Below, piece after piece: positions 16,736 through 25,961 of a stretch of 43,565 nucleotides of DNA. The notes beneath the pieces are model-generated. The model saw only the letters and a list, made by a program, of their open reading frames with translations, was not told where the DNA came from and searched no databases. A program made the translations under genes and the position numbers. Where the stretch lies: contig JAKISX010000006.1 of assembly GCA_021648405.1 (NCBI GenBank), forward strand, positions 1-43,565. Reading direction: 5' to 3'. The DNA is from Sulfurimonas sp. GTDB lineage: Bacteria > Campylobacterota > Campylobacteria > Campylobacterales > Sulfurimonadaceae. Every line of letters starts with the position of its first letter. Positions within the stretch are counted from its first letter, which is position 1.

Positions 16736-18989
16736 CTATCTTTCCAATCTTTATTAATTCTTCTATATCTTTTACTGGAAGTGGTTTTGAATAATAATAC
16801 CCTTGGATATTAGAACAACCATTCTCAACTAAAAAATCCCTTTGTTGTACAGTTTCAACACCTTTGGCAATTATATCAATATTTAAACTCTTTGAAAGTG
16901 CTATTATAACTTTTACTATATCTTTATCCTCTTGTGCATTTGGAATATCTTTAATTAAAGATTGATCGATTTTTAATTTTGTTATTGGCAGGCGTTTAAG
17001 GTATGGTAACGATGAATAGCCCGTCCCAAAATCATCAATAACAATTTTAATGCCTAAATCATCTATCTCTATTAACTTTTTTATATATTTTTTAGGATTA
17101 TTCATGATATCATTCTCAGATACTTCTAACTCTAACCACTTTGATTTAAAACCTACATCTTTCATATCAATTATTAAATTTTCTTTATCTAGTTGTTTGG
17201 TAGATAAGTTTAAAGATAAGCTACCAGGATTTAAGCCCGCCTCATACCAACAAGTGACTTGCACCATTGCCATCTTTCTAACAATTTTATCTATATCCGC
17301 TATTAAACCTAATTTTTTAGCTATTGGAATAAATTTATCTGGTAGTACAAATCCTATAGTTGGGTGTTGCCACCTAACTAATGCTTCAAGACCAATAATT
17401 TCAGAGCTTTTTACATCAATTTTTGGTTGATAATATATAATAAATTCATTATTTATTATAGCACTACGAAGTGAATTTTCCATATCTAAACGCTCAGTTG
17501 CTATATCAATCATCTTTAATGAGTAAAACTGAAAATTATTTCGTCCATTTTCTTTTGCTTTATACATAGCAATATCCGCATATTTTAAAAGATTTTTTTC
17601 TTCTGTACTATCTTGTGGATACATACTAATACCAATACTAGCTGATATAGATAAAGAATTTCCATTTATAACTATTGGTTCTACCATAGTATTTACAATT
17701 TTTTGAGCTAATAAAGAGACATCATCTGCGGTATTTATATTTTCCAAAATTATAGTAAACTCATCACCACCAAGTCTAGCTAAAGTATCTTCTGATCTTA
17801 TTTGACATTTTAATAATTTTGAAAAATATTTTAATACATCATCTCCTGTTTCGTGACCAAAAGAATCATTTATTTGTTTAAAGTTATCAATATCTAAAAA
17901 GAGCAAAGCCAATTTAGTATTTTTTCTTTTTGCTTTAAGTATTCCCTGAGTAAGTCTATCATGAAAAAGAATACGGTTAGGAAGGGAAGTAAGTGAATCA
18001 TAATTTGCTTGTCTGTTTAAACTATCTTGTAATTTTTTTTCTTCTGTAATATCTTGCCATGATGTATAGATAACTTCTTTAGCATTTAAAGATATTAATG
18101 ATAATTTAACATTTGCTAAAAACATTGTTTTATCTACTTTTAAATGCATCCATTCAAAGCTATGATAACCATTTTTCATTACTAATTTTATCATTCGAGA
18201 TGCTTTTTGGCTTGATAATTCTCCATCTAATTGATATTTTGGAGACATTTTTCCAAAATTAGTATTTAACAACTCCTCTTTTGAATTATACCCCATCATA
18301 TCAACTGATTTTTGATTACATTGAATAAATACTCCATTTTCAATAATTAATGTTCCATTTATAGATTCCTCAAACAATGTTTCAAAACTATTTGATTTTT
18401 CTTTTAATTCACTTAATAATTTATTTGATTTTTCTTTTTCATCTAACACATCTAAATATCGTTTATTGTATTTTTTTGCTGAAACATAAAAATATACTAT
18501 TATAGCTATACTGAAATAAAATGTTATTTCATATAGTTTATTAGTTTCTTGAATAAAAAACCAAGTAGAACTAATTAGGAGAATTGGTATCACATATGCC
18601 ATATATATAAATAAAACTTCACTCAATATAAAAAGCGCTACAAATACCATAGAAATTAAAATCACATAAATCATAAAATGGTTTTGTATTGGTAAGTCTT
18701 GAATTACAAACAATAAACTACCCCATGCTATACCGCTAAAAACTGAACTTATGCTATATAACATTATGAAGGTTGATTTATTTTGATTATGCTTATATCT
18801 TGATACAAAAAATAATCTTGACAAGATTAAAACTGCATGTATAACAAGACCAATTAAAAATATCTCATTAGATATTTGACCCATAAGGACAAATCCCATA
18901 CCAAACAATACAATTATTTGACCTAATATACCAAAATATTGATTTTTTATTATTTTTTGAAGAGATTCATCTCTAATGCTTTGAAACAT
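16725..18989 (-). CDS. Membrane PAS-GGDEF-EAL cyclic-di-GMP protein, EAL site altered
   Basis: This 754-residue protein has five or six transmembrane segments (about 20-170), a short coiled coil, a PAS domain (about 200-320), GGDEF (about 325-490) and EAL (about 500-745). The cyclase site is intact (GGDEF 407-411), with a product-inhibition I-site RSED at 398-401. The EAL domain keeps Glu535, Asn594, Glu622, Asp652, Asp653, Lys673 and Gln729, but the conserved Glu of AEGVE is Lys709 (codon AAA). It is therefore likely a diguanylate cyclase with reduced or lost phosphodiesterase activity. The ATG directly abuts the polA stop; GGGGAG within the polA end serves as ribosome site. Confidence 0.93.
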   Translation of the reverse strand: MFQSIRDESLQKIIKNQYFGILGQIIVLFGMGFVLMGQISNEIFLIGLVIHAVLILSRLFFVSRYKHNQNKSTFIMLYSISSVFSGIAWGSLLFVIQDLPIQNHFMIYVILISMVFVALFILSEVLFIYMAYVIPILLISSTWFFIQETNKLYEITFYFSIAIIVYFYVSAKKYNKRYLDVLDEKEKSNKLLSELKEKSNSFETLFEESINGTLIIENGVFIQCNQKSVDMMGYNSKEELLNTNFGKMSPKYQLDGELSSQKASRMIKLVMKNGYHSFEWMHLKVDKTMFLANVKLSLISLNAKEVIYTSWQDITEEKKLQDSLNRQANYDSLTSLPNRILFHDRLTQGILKAKRKNTKLALLFLDIDNFKQINDSFGHETGDDVLKYFSKLLKCQIRSEDTLARLGGDEFTIILENINTADDVSLLAQKIVNTMVEPIVINGNSLSISASIGISMYPQDSTEEKNLLKYADIAMYKAKENGRNNFQFYSLKMIDIATERLDMENSLRSAIINNEFIIYYQPKIDVKSSEIIGLEALVRWQHPTIGFVLPDKFIPIAKKLGLIADIDKIVRKMAMVQVTCWYEAGLNPGSLSLNLSTKQLDKENLIIDMKDVGFKSKWLELEVSENDIMNNPKKYIKKLIEIDDLGIKIVIDDFGTGYSSLPYLKRLPITKLKIDQSLIKDIPNAQEDKDIVKVIIALSKSLNIDIIAKGVETVQQRDFLVENGCSNIQGYYYSKPLPVKDIEELIKIGKIDVR

Positions 18990-21704
18990 TTACTTAAGTT
19001 CTCCCCAATTATTGCCTATATTTAAGCTAGCTATTAATGGAACATTTAACTCCATTATATTTTCCATTACCTCTTTAAATTTTGCACCTAATAAATCAGC
19101 CTCATTTTCATCTACTTCAAAAATCAATTCATCATGAATTTGTAAAAGCATCTTTGCATTTAGATTCTCATCTATTATAAGTTTATGAATTTTATTCATA
19201 GATAATTTTATCAAGTCACTTGCACTGCCTTGAAAAAGAGTATTTACACTCTCCCTTTCATAAGCAGCTCTAAACATAGGTTTTGCATTTTCAAAATCAA
19301 AATACCTTCTTCTACCAAGTAAAGTTTGTACATATCCAACCTCTTTAGCACCATCTACAATACCTCTAAAGTATGTTTTAACAGATGAAAAACTTAAAAA
19401 ATATTTTTCTATAATATCTTTTGCTTCTTTAGTTGAGATATTAAGAGTTTGCGAAAGTTTTTTTTGACCCATCCCATAAAGTAGTCCAAAATTTACAGTT
19501 TTTGCAATATTTCTTTTTGATTCTGCTTCCTCTTCTCCAAACAACGCAACTGCTGTTTGTCTATGGATATCTTTGTTATTTTTAAAAGCATCTACTAAAA
19601 TTGTATCTTGTGAAAAATGAGCAAGAAGACGAAGCTCAATTTGTGAGTAGTCAATCCCTATAAGTTTTTTACCCTCTGGTGCGATAAAAGCACGCCTTAC
19701 CTCAGCACCAAGCTTAGTCCTTGTTGGTATATTTTGGAGATTTGGATTTTTTGAACTAAGACGACCTGTTGCAGTGCCTGTTTGAATAAAGGAGGTATGT
19801 ACCCTTCCCTCTTTATCTTCATTTGATAGTTTTAGCAACGGCTCTATATATGTTGAATAAAGCTTATACACTTCTCGATATTCTAAAAGCAATGGTATGA
19901 TACTATGAGAATCTATGAGTGAGTTTAATACCTGCTCATTTGTAGAATATCCAGTTTTAGTTTTTTTACCAACTGGTAGTCCTAAATGCTCAAATAGTAT
20001 AACACCCAACTGTTTAGTTGAGTTAATATTAAATTCACTTCCAGCTAATGTGTGAATTTTATTTGTTAAGTCAAACAAGGAAGCTTTTACTTTATCTAAA
20101 AAACTCTCTAAAAATTTTGCATCTACTTTTATACCCTCTTTTTCCATTTTTAAAAGTGTTTTAATAAATGGAAATTCTATCTCTCTTGCTTCTTGTATTA
20201 AATACTCACAATTTTGAAGTTTTAATCTCTCTAAAAATAGATTGTAAAGTTTAAAAGTGATTAGTGCATCTTCAGCGGCATATTCAGATGCTAACTCCAA
20301 CTCTACATTTGCAAAAGTTTCATCTTTTTTTACTGTATCTTTAAAGGCTACCATTTTGTGCTCTAGTAGTGCATATGAGAGTTTATCAAGGGCTAGTGCT
20401 GATTCTGGATTTATAAGCCATGCAAGAATCATGCTATCGCCATATATTTCTAAATTTTCATCATCTAAAAATCTGCTGACAAAATGCAAATCAAATTTAA
20501 TGTTATGTCCAACTACTTTAGACTTAAATATTTTACTCATAGCTACTTTAGCATCATCTTCACTTATCTGATCACCTACACCAAGATAATAATGTGCAAA
20601 TGGTACATAATAAGCATATTTATCATTAAAAGCAAAACTAAAACCGACAAGTTTGTCTTTTTCATAATCTAAACCTGTTGTTTCTGTGTCAAAGGCTACA
20701 ATACTGTTTTCATCAAGTGAATTTAAAACTCTATTTAGAGTATTTATATCTGTTAATAACGTGGTTTTAAACTCTAGTTTATTAGTTTGTATATCTTCAT
20801 AAACAACCTCTAGTGTTTTTTCGTGAAGCTCTTGACTTACATGATTTTTAGCTTTAAGCATTCTGATAATTCCATTTTGCTCATATTTAATAAGCTCATC
20901 ATATATATTTAAAAATGGATGCTCTATGTCCATAGTGTATTGTTCAAAATCTATCTCATCAAATACATCTTGCTTTAGGGTTACTAACTCTTTTGACATA
21001 TATGCATTATCTTTAAACTCAATAAGTTTTTTTTGCATAGCACCCTTAATGGTAGCTAGGTTATTATAGATATTATCAAGAGTCCCATACTCTTTTAAAA
21101 GTTTTTGGGCTCCTACTTTACCAATTCCTTTTATACCTGGTACATTATCAGCTCCATCTCCAAGTATAGATTGATAATCAATAAACTGAGATGGTGTTAC
21201 ACCATACTTAACAAAACAAGCATCTTCATCCATTGTTTTACGCTTTATAGCATCAACAACCACAATTTTACCATCATCAATAAGTTGATATAAATCTTTA
21301 TCATGAGACACAATGCGAACATTATAACCTTTATTTTTTGCTAATTTTGCAACAGTAGCTATCATATCATCAGCTTCAAATCCAACCTGACCTAAAGTTT
21401 TGTAACCCATCTTGTCTATCCACTCTATTGCAATAGGTAATTGCATAGTTAACTCTTCTGGTGGAGGTTCACGATTAGCTTTATAGTTTGGGTCTATCTC
21501 GTTTCTAAAAGTTTTTCCTTTTGTATCTATCGCAAATATTAAATAGTCACTATCGTGATCTTTTTGTAATGCAGATATAAAATTTGTAAAACCTGTTAAT
21601 AAACCTGTTGGAAAGCCATCTTTGTTTGAAAGATGTTGCGGAAGCGCATAAAAGGAACGAAAGAAAAATCCAAATGTATCTATAATTGTAACCGTTTTGC
21701 TCAT
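18990..21704 (-). CDS. polA: DNA polymerase I
   Basis: Full-length Pol I of 904 residues, used in repair and Okazaki fragment maturation. The 5' nuclease domain (about 1-280) has the acidic residues in IIDTFGFFFRSF, FEADDMIATVA and SHDKDLYQLI, plus the helix-hairpin-helix GIKGIGKVGAQKLL. The 3'-5' exonuclease domain keeps its DEDD residues (AFDTETTGLDYE, GHNIKFDLHF, EYAAEDALITFKL), so proofreading should be active, unlike in Bacillus- or Taq-type enzymes. Polymerase motifs A (DYSQIELRLLAHF), B (RNIAKTVNFGLLYGMG) and C (QIHDELIFEV) are intact. Confidence 0.98.
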   Translation of the reverse strand: MSKTVTIIDTFGFFFRSFYALPQHLSNKDGFPTGLLTGFTNFISALQKDHDSDYLIFAIDTKGKTFRNEIDPNYKANREPPPEELTMQLPIAIEWIDKMGYKTLGQVGFEADDMIATVAKLAKNKGYNVRIVSHDKDLYQLIDDGKIVVVDAIKRKTMDEDACFVKYGVTPSQFIDYQSILGDGADNVPGIKGIGKVGAQKLLKEYGTLDNIYNNLATIKGAMQKKLIEFKDNAYMSKELVTLKQDVFDEIDFEQYTMDIEHPFLNIYDELIKYEQNGIIRMLKAKNHVSQELHEKTLEVVYEDIQTNKLEFKTTLLTDINTLNRVLNSLDENSIVAFDTETTGLDYEKDKLVGFSFAFNDKYAYYVPFAHYYLGVGDQISEDDAKVAMSKIFKSKVVGHNIKFDLHFVSRFLDDENLEIYGDSMILAWLINPESALALDKLSYALLEHKMVAFKDTVKKDETFANVELELASEYAAEDALITFKLYNLFLERLKLQNCEYLIQEAREIEFPFIKTLLKMEKEGIKVDAKFLESFLDKVKASLFDLTNKIHTLAGSEFNINSTKQLGVILFEHLGLPVGKKTKTGYSTNEQVLNSLIDSHSIIPLLLEYREVYKLYSTYIEPLLKLSNEDKEGRVHTSFIQTGTATGRLSSKNPNLQNIPTRTKLGAEVRRAFIAPEGKKLIGIDYSQIELRLLAHFSQDTILVDAFKNNKDIHRQTAVALFGEEEAESKRNIAKTVNFGLLYGMGQKKLSQTLNISTKEAKDIIEKYFLSFSSVKTYFRGIVDGAKEVGYVQTLLGRRRYFDFENAKPMFRAAYERESVNTLFQGSASDLIKLSMNKIHKLIIDENLNAKMLLQIHDELIFEVDENEADLLGAKFKEVMENIMELNVPLIASLNIGNNWGELK

Positions 21705-21758
21705 CTAAGAAAACCTAATAATAATTTATATTATTATATCTAATTATTACTTATGCAT

Positions 21759-23336
21759 TTACTTTTTAAGTGGAAATCCCAATTTAAAAATAGAACCCTT
21801 GGTGGGGATTGATTTTAATGAAATATTTCCTTTCATTATTTTAATAATATTATTAGCTATACTTAAGCTCAAACCAGCCCCCTCATGAGAGCGACTCATT
21901 TTTGAATCTAGCTGTTGCATATTAAATATTTTTTTTTGATTTTGTTTAGCTATCCCTATACCGTTATCTATAACTTCACATATTAAAAATTCTTTATTAT
22001 TATCATAAATTACACTTATTTGTACAGCACCTTCTTCTTGTGTAAATTTTATAGCATTTTCTATAAATATACCTATAACTTGCATTACACGAAATGGATC
22101 ACCAAGAAGTGAATTTGGTATTTTCGAATCTATAAAAACTTCATATTTTTGTTTTTTATCATATGATGATTTCATATATTTATTTATACACTTATCAAGC
22201 TCATCATGCGGATTAAATGCAACTTCTATCATCTCTAATGATTTTTCTTGAATTTTACGCATATCTAAAATAGATTCTACTAACCTATTTAAATCCACCC
22301 CAGTACTATATATTGTGCTTATCATCAATAATGACTTTTCATCATTTGCTAGACGTTTTTTTAATAATGATGAAAATCCAAGTATTGAGTTTAGTGGGGT
22401 TTTCATCTCATGAGAAATATTTATAAAAAAATCCTCTTTTATTTTTTTAGATTTATTTAAATCCTCAAGTGAATTCATAAGTTGTGTCATATCGTGTGAA
22501 ACAGCAATAAACTCAGTAATATTTCCATCAGTATCTACTATTGGATTAATGGTACTCTCAACATAATAAAATGAGCCATTTTTAGATTTGTTTTCAAAAA
22601 GAGCCTTATATATTCGCTTATTATTTATACTATTCCAAAGCTTTTTAAAAAAACTTTTTGTTTTTCTACCACCATTTACTATGCTTACTTTTTGACCGAC
22701 CAGCTCCTCTCTAGCATATCCTGATATATTACAAAAATGATCATTTACATAAGTTATTAGACCATTTATATCAGTCTTTACAACTATATCACTATTGTTT
22801 AAAGCTAATGAAAACTCTTCTAATTGTTTTGTTTTTTCTTTGAGAGCCTTTTGATGTTCTTTTTCTCTTTGTTTTAAAATTTTGTTATACTCTTTTACTT
22901 CAAGCTTTTCCTTTTCTTGAAATTGTTTAATTCTTATATTTTGATATACATCTGATATTACATCTGCTAACTGTTCATTTTGTATTGGCTTTGATATAAA
23001 TTTTTTTATACCAATATTTATTAGGTTTATTAACTTTTTAAAATCTTCTATACCAGAGAGAACTATTATCTCTTGCTCAAAGTTAAACTTCAAAACAAGT
23101 TTTGACAACTCTTCACCATCCATAATTGGCATCTCTAAATCTGTAATTACAATATCATAAAAAAAATCATTTTTTTCATAAAAATTTTTATATAATTCTA
23201 TAGCTTCTTTACCATTTTTTGCTACATCAATATAATCAAAATAAGAGCTTAGCAATTTATGCGTAACCTTGCGCATCATCATAGAATCTTCAACATAAAG
23301 AATTTTTAGATTTTTTGTTGATTTTTTTAAATCCAT
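21759..23336 (-). CDS. Response regulator-PAS-histidine kinase
   Basis: This is a cytoplasmic sensor kinase of 525 residues with no transmembrane segment. An N-terminal receiver (10-135) has Asp17, phospho-acceptor Asp66 (VITDLEMP) and Lys116. A coiled coil (136-175) leads to a PAS domain (176-290). HisKA has His309 in FINISHEMKTPLN, and HATPase has FIENAIKFT (N box), DNGIGIAK (G1) and GAGLSLSIA (G2). The receiver-first layout suggests it is controlled by another kinase and then signals on. It follows the HDOD gene after 17 bases and is probably expressed with it. Its ligand and output regulator are unknown. Confidence 0.93.
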   Translation of the reverse strand: MDLKKSTKNLKILYVEDSMMMRKVTHKLLSSYFDYIDVAKNGKEAIELYKNFYEKNDFFYDIVITDLEMPIMDGEELSKLVLKFNFEQEIIVLSGIEDFKKLINLINIGIKKFISKPIQNEQLADVISDVYQNIRIKQFQEKEKLEVKEYNKILKQREKEHQKALKEKTKQLEEFSLALNNSDIVVKTDINGLITYVNDHFCNISGYAREELVGQKVSIVNGGRKTKSFFKKLWNSINNKRIYKALFENKSKNGSFYYVESTINPIVDTDGNITEFIAVSHDMTQLMNSLEDLNKSKKIKEDFFINISHEMKTPLNSILGFSSLLKKRLANDEKSLLMISTIYSTGVDLNRLVESILDMRKIQEKSLEMIEVAFNPHDELDKCINKYMKSSYDKKQKYEVFIDSKIPNSLLGDPFRVMQVIGIFIENAIKFTQEEGAVQISVIYDNNKEFLICEVIDNGIGIAKQNQKKIFNMQQLDSKMSRSHEGAGLSLSIANNIIKIMKGNISLKSIPTKGSIFKLGFPLKK

Positions 23337-23353
23337 GGTATTTTCAACTTATT

Positions 23354-24163
23354 TTATAAAGTATCCAACAAATCATCAACTGAATCTTCTAATATTTCAT
23401 GATCGTACATTGCATTATCAGCAAGTCGTAATCCAAAATTTATAGATTGTTCTGCTAGTGGTTTATTAATTGGGATAATTGTTTTTACAATATTTAGGGC
23501 GATTGAATATTCTTTTATATCATCTGGTGCAGCATTTGGGTTATCAGCATACTTTATCATCTCAATCATATCTTTATCAAAATTCCAATGCTCAAATACT
23601 AAAGCTGTAACTTTACTAGCTGAGACATCAACATAAGAGCATTCTAGTTGTGCAAGATTGTTTGATACTTCAACTTCAGACTTAAAACTAAAAGTTTCAT
23701 CATTTTGAATAATATCGCTAGCTATTAATATTTTTCCTGTCTCTTGAAGTAAAGCTGCTAAATATAATACTTCAGCTTTTTTTTTATTAATTTTTTTATA
23801 CCAGTTGTACATTAAAGTAGCTTGCATTGATGATATCTTTACAAATTTTTCTGAGGTTATTCCATAGGGTTGCATATCTACATTTAAAAGCTTACGAACT
23901 GAATCTCCTATAGCAATTGAACGAGTCATTGACATACCAAATAAACTAACAGCTTGTTCAACATTTTTTATCTCTCTTGAAAATCCATACAAAGGCGATG
24001 AAGCTGCTTTTAATAAATTTGCGATAATCATTGGATCTGTTTCAATGACTTTTACCAAATCTGCTATTGATGTTGACTTATCAGCACAGACCCTATTTAT
24101 CTCTGCAATTGTTCTAGAAAGGGCTGGAAGAGATTTAATGCTATTTATTATTGAATTTTTCAT
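23354..24163 (-). CDS. HDOD domain protein
   Basis: This is a 269-residue HDOD protein (PF08668), a degenerate HD-type regulatory domain. Recognisable blocks are SLPALSRTIAEINRVC, VIETDPMIIANLLKAASS near residue 40, FGMSMTRSIAI near 73, and ALVFEHWNFDKDMIEMI in the C-terminal half. The catalytic His-Asp pairs of active HD enzymes are absent, as usual for the family. HDOD proteins act in signalling and gene regulation. It has its own promoter-like TATAAT upstream (24198-24203) and precedes the receiver-PAS-kinase gene, suggesting a two-gene signalling unit. Confidence 0.9.
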   Translation of the reverse strand: MKNSIINSIKSLPALSRTIAEINRVCADKSTSIADLVKVIETDPMIIANLLKAASSPLYGFSREIKNVEQAVSLFGMSMTRSIAIGDSVRKLLNVDMQPYGITSEKFVKISSMQATLMYNWYKKINKKKAEVLYLAALLQETGKILIASDIIQNDETFSFKSEVEVSNNLAQLECSYVDVSASKVTALVFEHWNFDKDMIEMIKYADNPNAAPDDIKEYSIALNIVKTIIPINKPLAEQSINFGLRLADNAMYDHEILEDSVDDLLDTL

Positions 24164-24197
24164 CAGAAATACCTTAATATAAAAATTATTTAAAAGT

Positions 24198-24203
24198 ATT
24201 ATA
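24198..24203 (-). promoter_or_regulatory. TATAAT -10 box for the HDOD-kinase pair
   Basis: A perfect minus-strand TATAAT lies 34 nt before the HDOD start at 24163, with no clear -35. This supports separate transcription of the two signalling genes. Confidence 0.45.
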
Positions 24204-24246
24204 ACAGTTTTTTGTTTAAAAAAAATTGTATGTTTTATTTCTAATT

Positions 24247-24930
24247 TTAGACCATAGATATAAATTTATATCCATTATAAATAGTAAATAACCCATAAAA
24301 TATTACAGCTAATGAGGCAAGATATACTAACATGTTTCTAAAATTAGTAGCTAAACAAAATGTTGTTAAAAAACCAAGTCCAAACATAGCAGGAATTGTG
24401 CTTAATCCAAATATAGCCATAACTAAAGCGCCATATACAGGACTTGCTGTACTAGCTGCTGCTATTGCAAAGAAGTAAACAAATCCACATGGAAGAAGAC
24501 CATTTAACATACCAAGCATGTAAAAACTAGAGTTTGATTTTGAATTCATAATTTTTGCAAAAGTATTTCTATATAAAGCTGTCTCGCAAAATGATTTTCC
24601 ATCAAATTTTAAAAACTTCATCTTACCCATTAGTGACAATCCTGCAATAAGCATTGCTATCCCAGCTAATATAAGTAATGAACCCCTAGCACTATCAGTA
24701 TATGTTACAGTACTACCTAGGTATCCAAATATAGCTCCAAGAATTGAGTATGTTGTTACACGACCAAATGAATAGAGTAGATGTGCTACGCTCTTTGAGA
24801 ATTTTGAGCTTTGTGGGGTAATTTTAATACTTGAATAAGCCATAACTATCCCTCCACACATACCAATACAATGTCCAAATGAACCTAAAAAAGCAATACT
24901 AATAATACTGATAATATCTATACTTTGCAA
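24247..24930 (-). CDS. Membrane protein, TauE/SafE or DsbD-like (UreH-type) family
   Basis: This is a polytopic inner-membrane protein of 227 residues with about six hydrophobic segments. The first segment ends in GHCIGMCGGIVMAYSS (residues 20-35) and a related LLPCGFVYFFA lies near 150, which is the duplicated Cys-containing pattern of the DsbD_2/UreH-like family often annotated as sulfite exporter TauE/SafE. In Campylobacterota and other Proteobacteria such genes often sit near cytochrome oxidase maturation genes and may serve copper or thiol transport, but no such neighbours exist here. The exact substrate is unknown. Confidence 0.8.
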   Translation of the reverse strand: MQSIDIISIISIAFLGSFGHCIGMCGGIVMAYSSIKITPQSSKFSKSVAHLLYSFGRVTTYSILGAIFGYLGSTVTYTDSARGSLLILAGIAMLIAGLSLMGKMKFLKFDGKSFCETALYRNTFAKIMNSKSNSSFYMLGMLNGLLPCGFVYFFAIAAASTASPVYGALVMAIFGLSTIPAMFGLGFLTTFCLATNFRNMLVYLASLAVIFYGLFTIYNGYKFISMV

Positions 24931-24986
24931 TTCTCTACCTTATTTATTAATGTTATGCACTATAATTAGCAAAGCCCATTATAATG

Positions 24987-25007
24987 GTAGGGATAAAGAG
25001 TCCCTAC
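24987..25007. terminator. GTAGGGA / TCCCTAC hairpin downstream of the Xer gene
   Basis: A perfect 7-bp stem with a 7-base loop lies in the 191-base gap between the recombinase 3' end and the TauE/SafE gene. It is the only GC-richer hairpin there. No T run follows on either strand, so it is a weak terminator candidate or a protein-binding site. Confidence 0.4.
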
Positions 25008-25042
25008 AACCCTCTAAAGCTACAAAAAGTTGACTATTTGAG

Positions 25043-25067
25043 AAAATATGTAACTTTTACGTATTCT
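25043..25067. repeat. Imperfect inverted repeat near the Xer gene (possible recombination site)
   Basis: Arms AAAATATGTAA (25043-25053) and TTACGTATTCT (25057-25067) match at 9 of 11 positions around a 3-base centre. Shape is loosely like a Xer target, but the centre length differs from the usual 6 bases. It may be chance in AT-rich DNA. Confidence 0.25.
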
Positions 25068-25088
25068 TTTATAATTATATTAAAAACT

Positions 25089-25113
25089 ATGTTACATTAG
25101 TGTTAGGTAACAT
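25089..25113. repeat. ATGTTAC / GTAACAT inverted repeat next to the Xer gene
   Basis: A perfect 7-bp inverted repeat with 11-base spacing ends nine bases before the recombinase stop codon. It could be a hairpin, an operator for the downstream gene or part of a recombination site; no known dif sequence is matched. Confidence 0.3.
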
Positions 25114-25121
25114 TAAATTTA

Positions 25122-25961
25122 TCACTTTTTTGCAAATGGATGATATACTTGTACAGTTTCACTAAGGTGTTGTTTTTGAATATGTGTATATATTTGTGTT
25201 GTGAGAAGTGAAGCGTGACCTAATAACTCTTGAACAACTCTCAAATCAGCGCCGCCTGTTATTAATGATGTAGCATATGAATGACGAAGAACATGTGGTG
25301 ATACACCTAAGTATTTTTTTACTATCTTATATGCAGATGTACGACTCAACTTTTTGCCACTATAGTTACACCAAATAAAATCATTATCATATTTCATACC
25401 ATCAAGATACTCAGAGATAGCTTTTATTGCAATATTAGCTATTGGAACAAGCCTTTGCTTGTCGCCTTTTGCATGACGAACAAGTAACCACTCTCCATCA
25501 ATATCTTCTTTTTTTAGCTCTAAACATTCACTAATTCTTACCCCTGTCGCATATAAAAAAAGTATAAGTGCATAATCACGCTTGCCAAGCCATAAACTTC
25601 TATCACATAGATTTGCACCAGCCATAATTTGTTCTACTGATAAAAATTTTGGTAATAATTTCGGAACTTTTGCTGATTTTAATTTAGTTTTTTCATCTAA
25701 AAATTTATTTTTATAGCAAAAATCAAAAAATGAATTAATTGAAGAAAGCTTACGATTTAGCGTACGCTTATTTTTATACTTTGATAAAATATTTAAAAGA
25801 GTGTTAGATTCTATATTTATTAGAGGTTTTTTATACTCAACCTCTATTGAGTATAAATCACTTTTATAAGCAGAAATACTTTGTTTATTTAATGCTTTAT
25901 TTATACTTATATATTCTATAAAAGCTTCAAGCTCATTACTCAACCGAGATGAATTCATCAT
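25122..25961 (-). CDS. Xer-type tyrosine recombinase
   Basis: This is a 279-residue tyrosine recombinase with an N-terminal SAM-like DNA-binding domain (about 1-100) and a C-terminal catalytic domain. Catalytic residues are Arg142 (TGVRISE), Lys165 (HAKGDK), His223 and Arg226 (HVLRHSYAT), His249 (LLGHAS) and Tyr258 (QIYTH). It is in the XerC/XerD size range and shorter than the roughly 350-residue XerH of Campylobacter and Helicobacter as I know it. It probably resolves chromosome dimers, but no partner Xer gene or dif site is certain here. Its start overlaps the BamB-like gene by 26 nt, so expression is likely coupled. Confidence 0.88.
   Translation of the reverse strand: MMNSSRLSNELEAFIEYISINKALNKQSISAYKSDLYSIEVEYKKPLINIESNTLLNILSKYKNKRTLNRKLSSINSFFDFCYKNKFLDEKTKLKSAKVPKLLPKFLSVEQIMAGANLCDRSLWLGKRDYALILFLYATGVRISECLELKKEDIDGEWLLVRHAKGDKQRLVPIANIAIKAISEYLDGMKYDNDFIWCNYSGKKLSRTSAYKIVKKYLGVSPHVLRHSYATSLITGGADLRVVQELLGHASLLTTQIYTHIQKQHLSETVQVYHPFAKK

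Noticed and set aside
17050..17430. 126-residue plus-strand frame inside the EAL domain
   Set aside because: The minus-strand protein has intact EAL motifs across this stretch, so the frame is a shadow.
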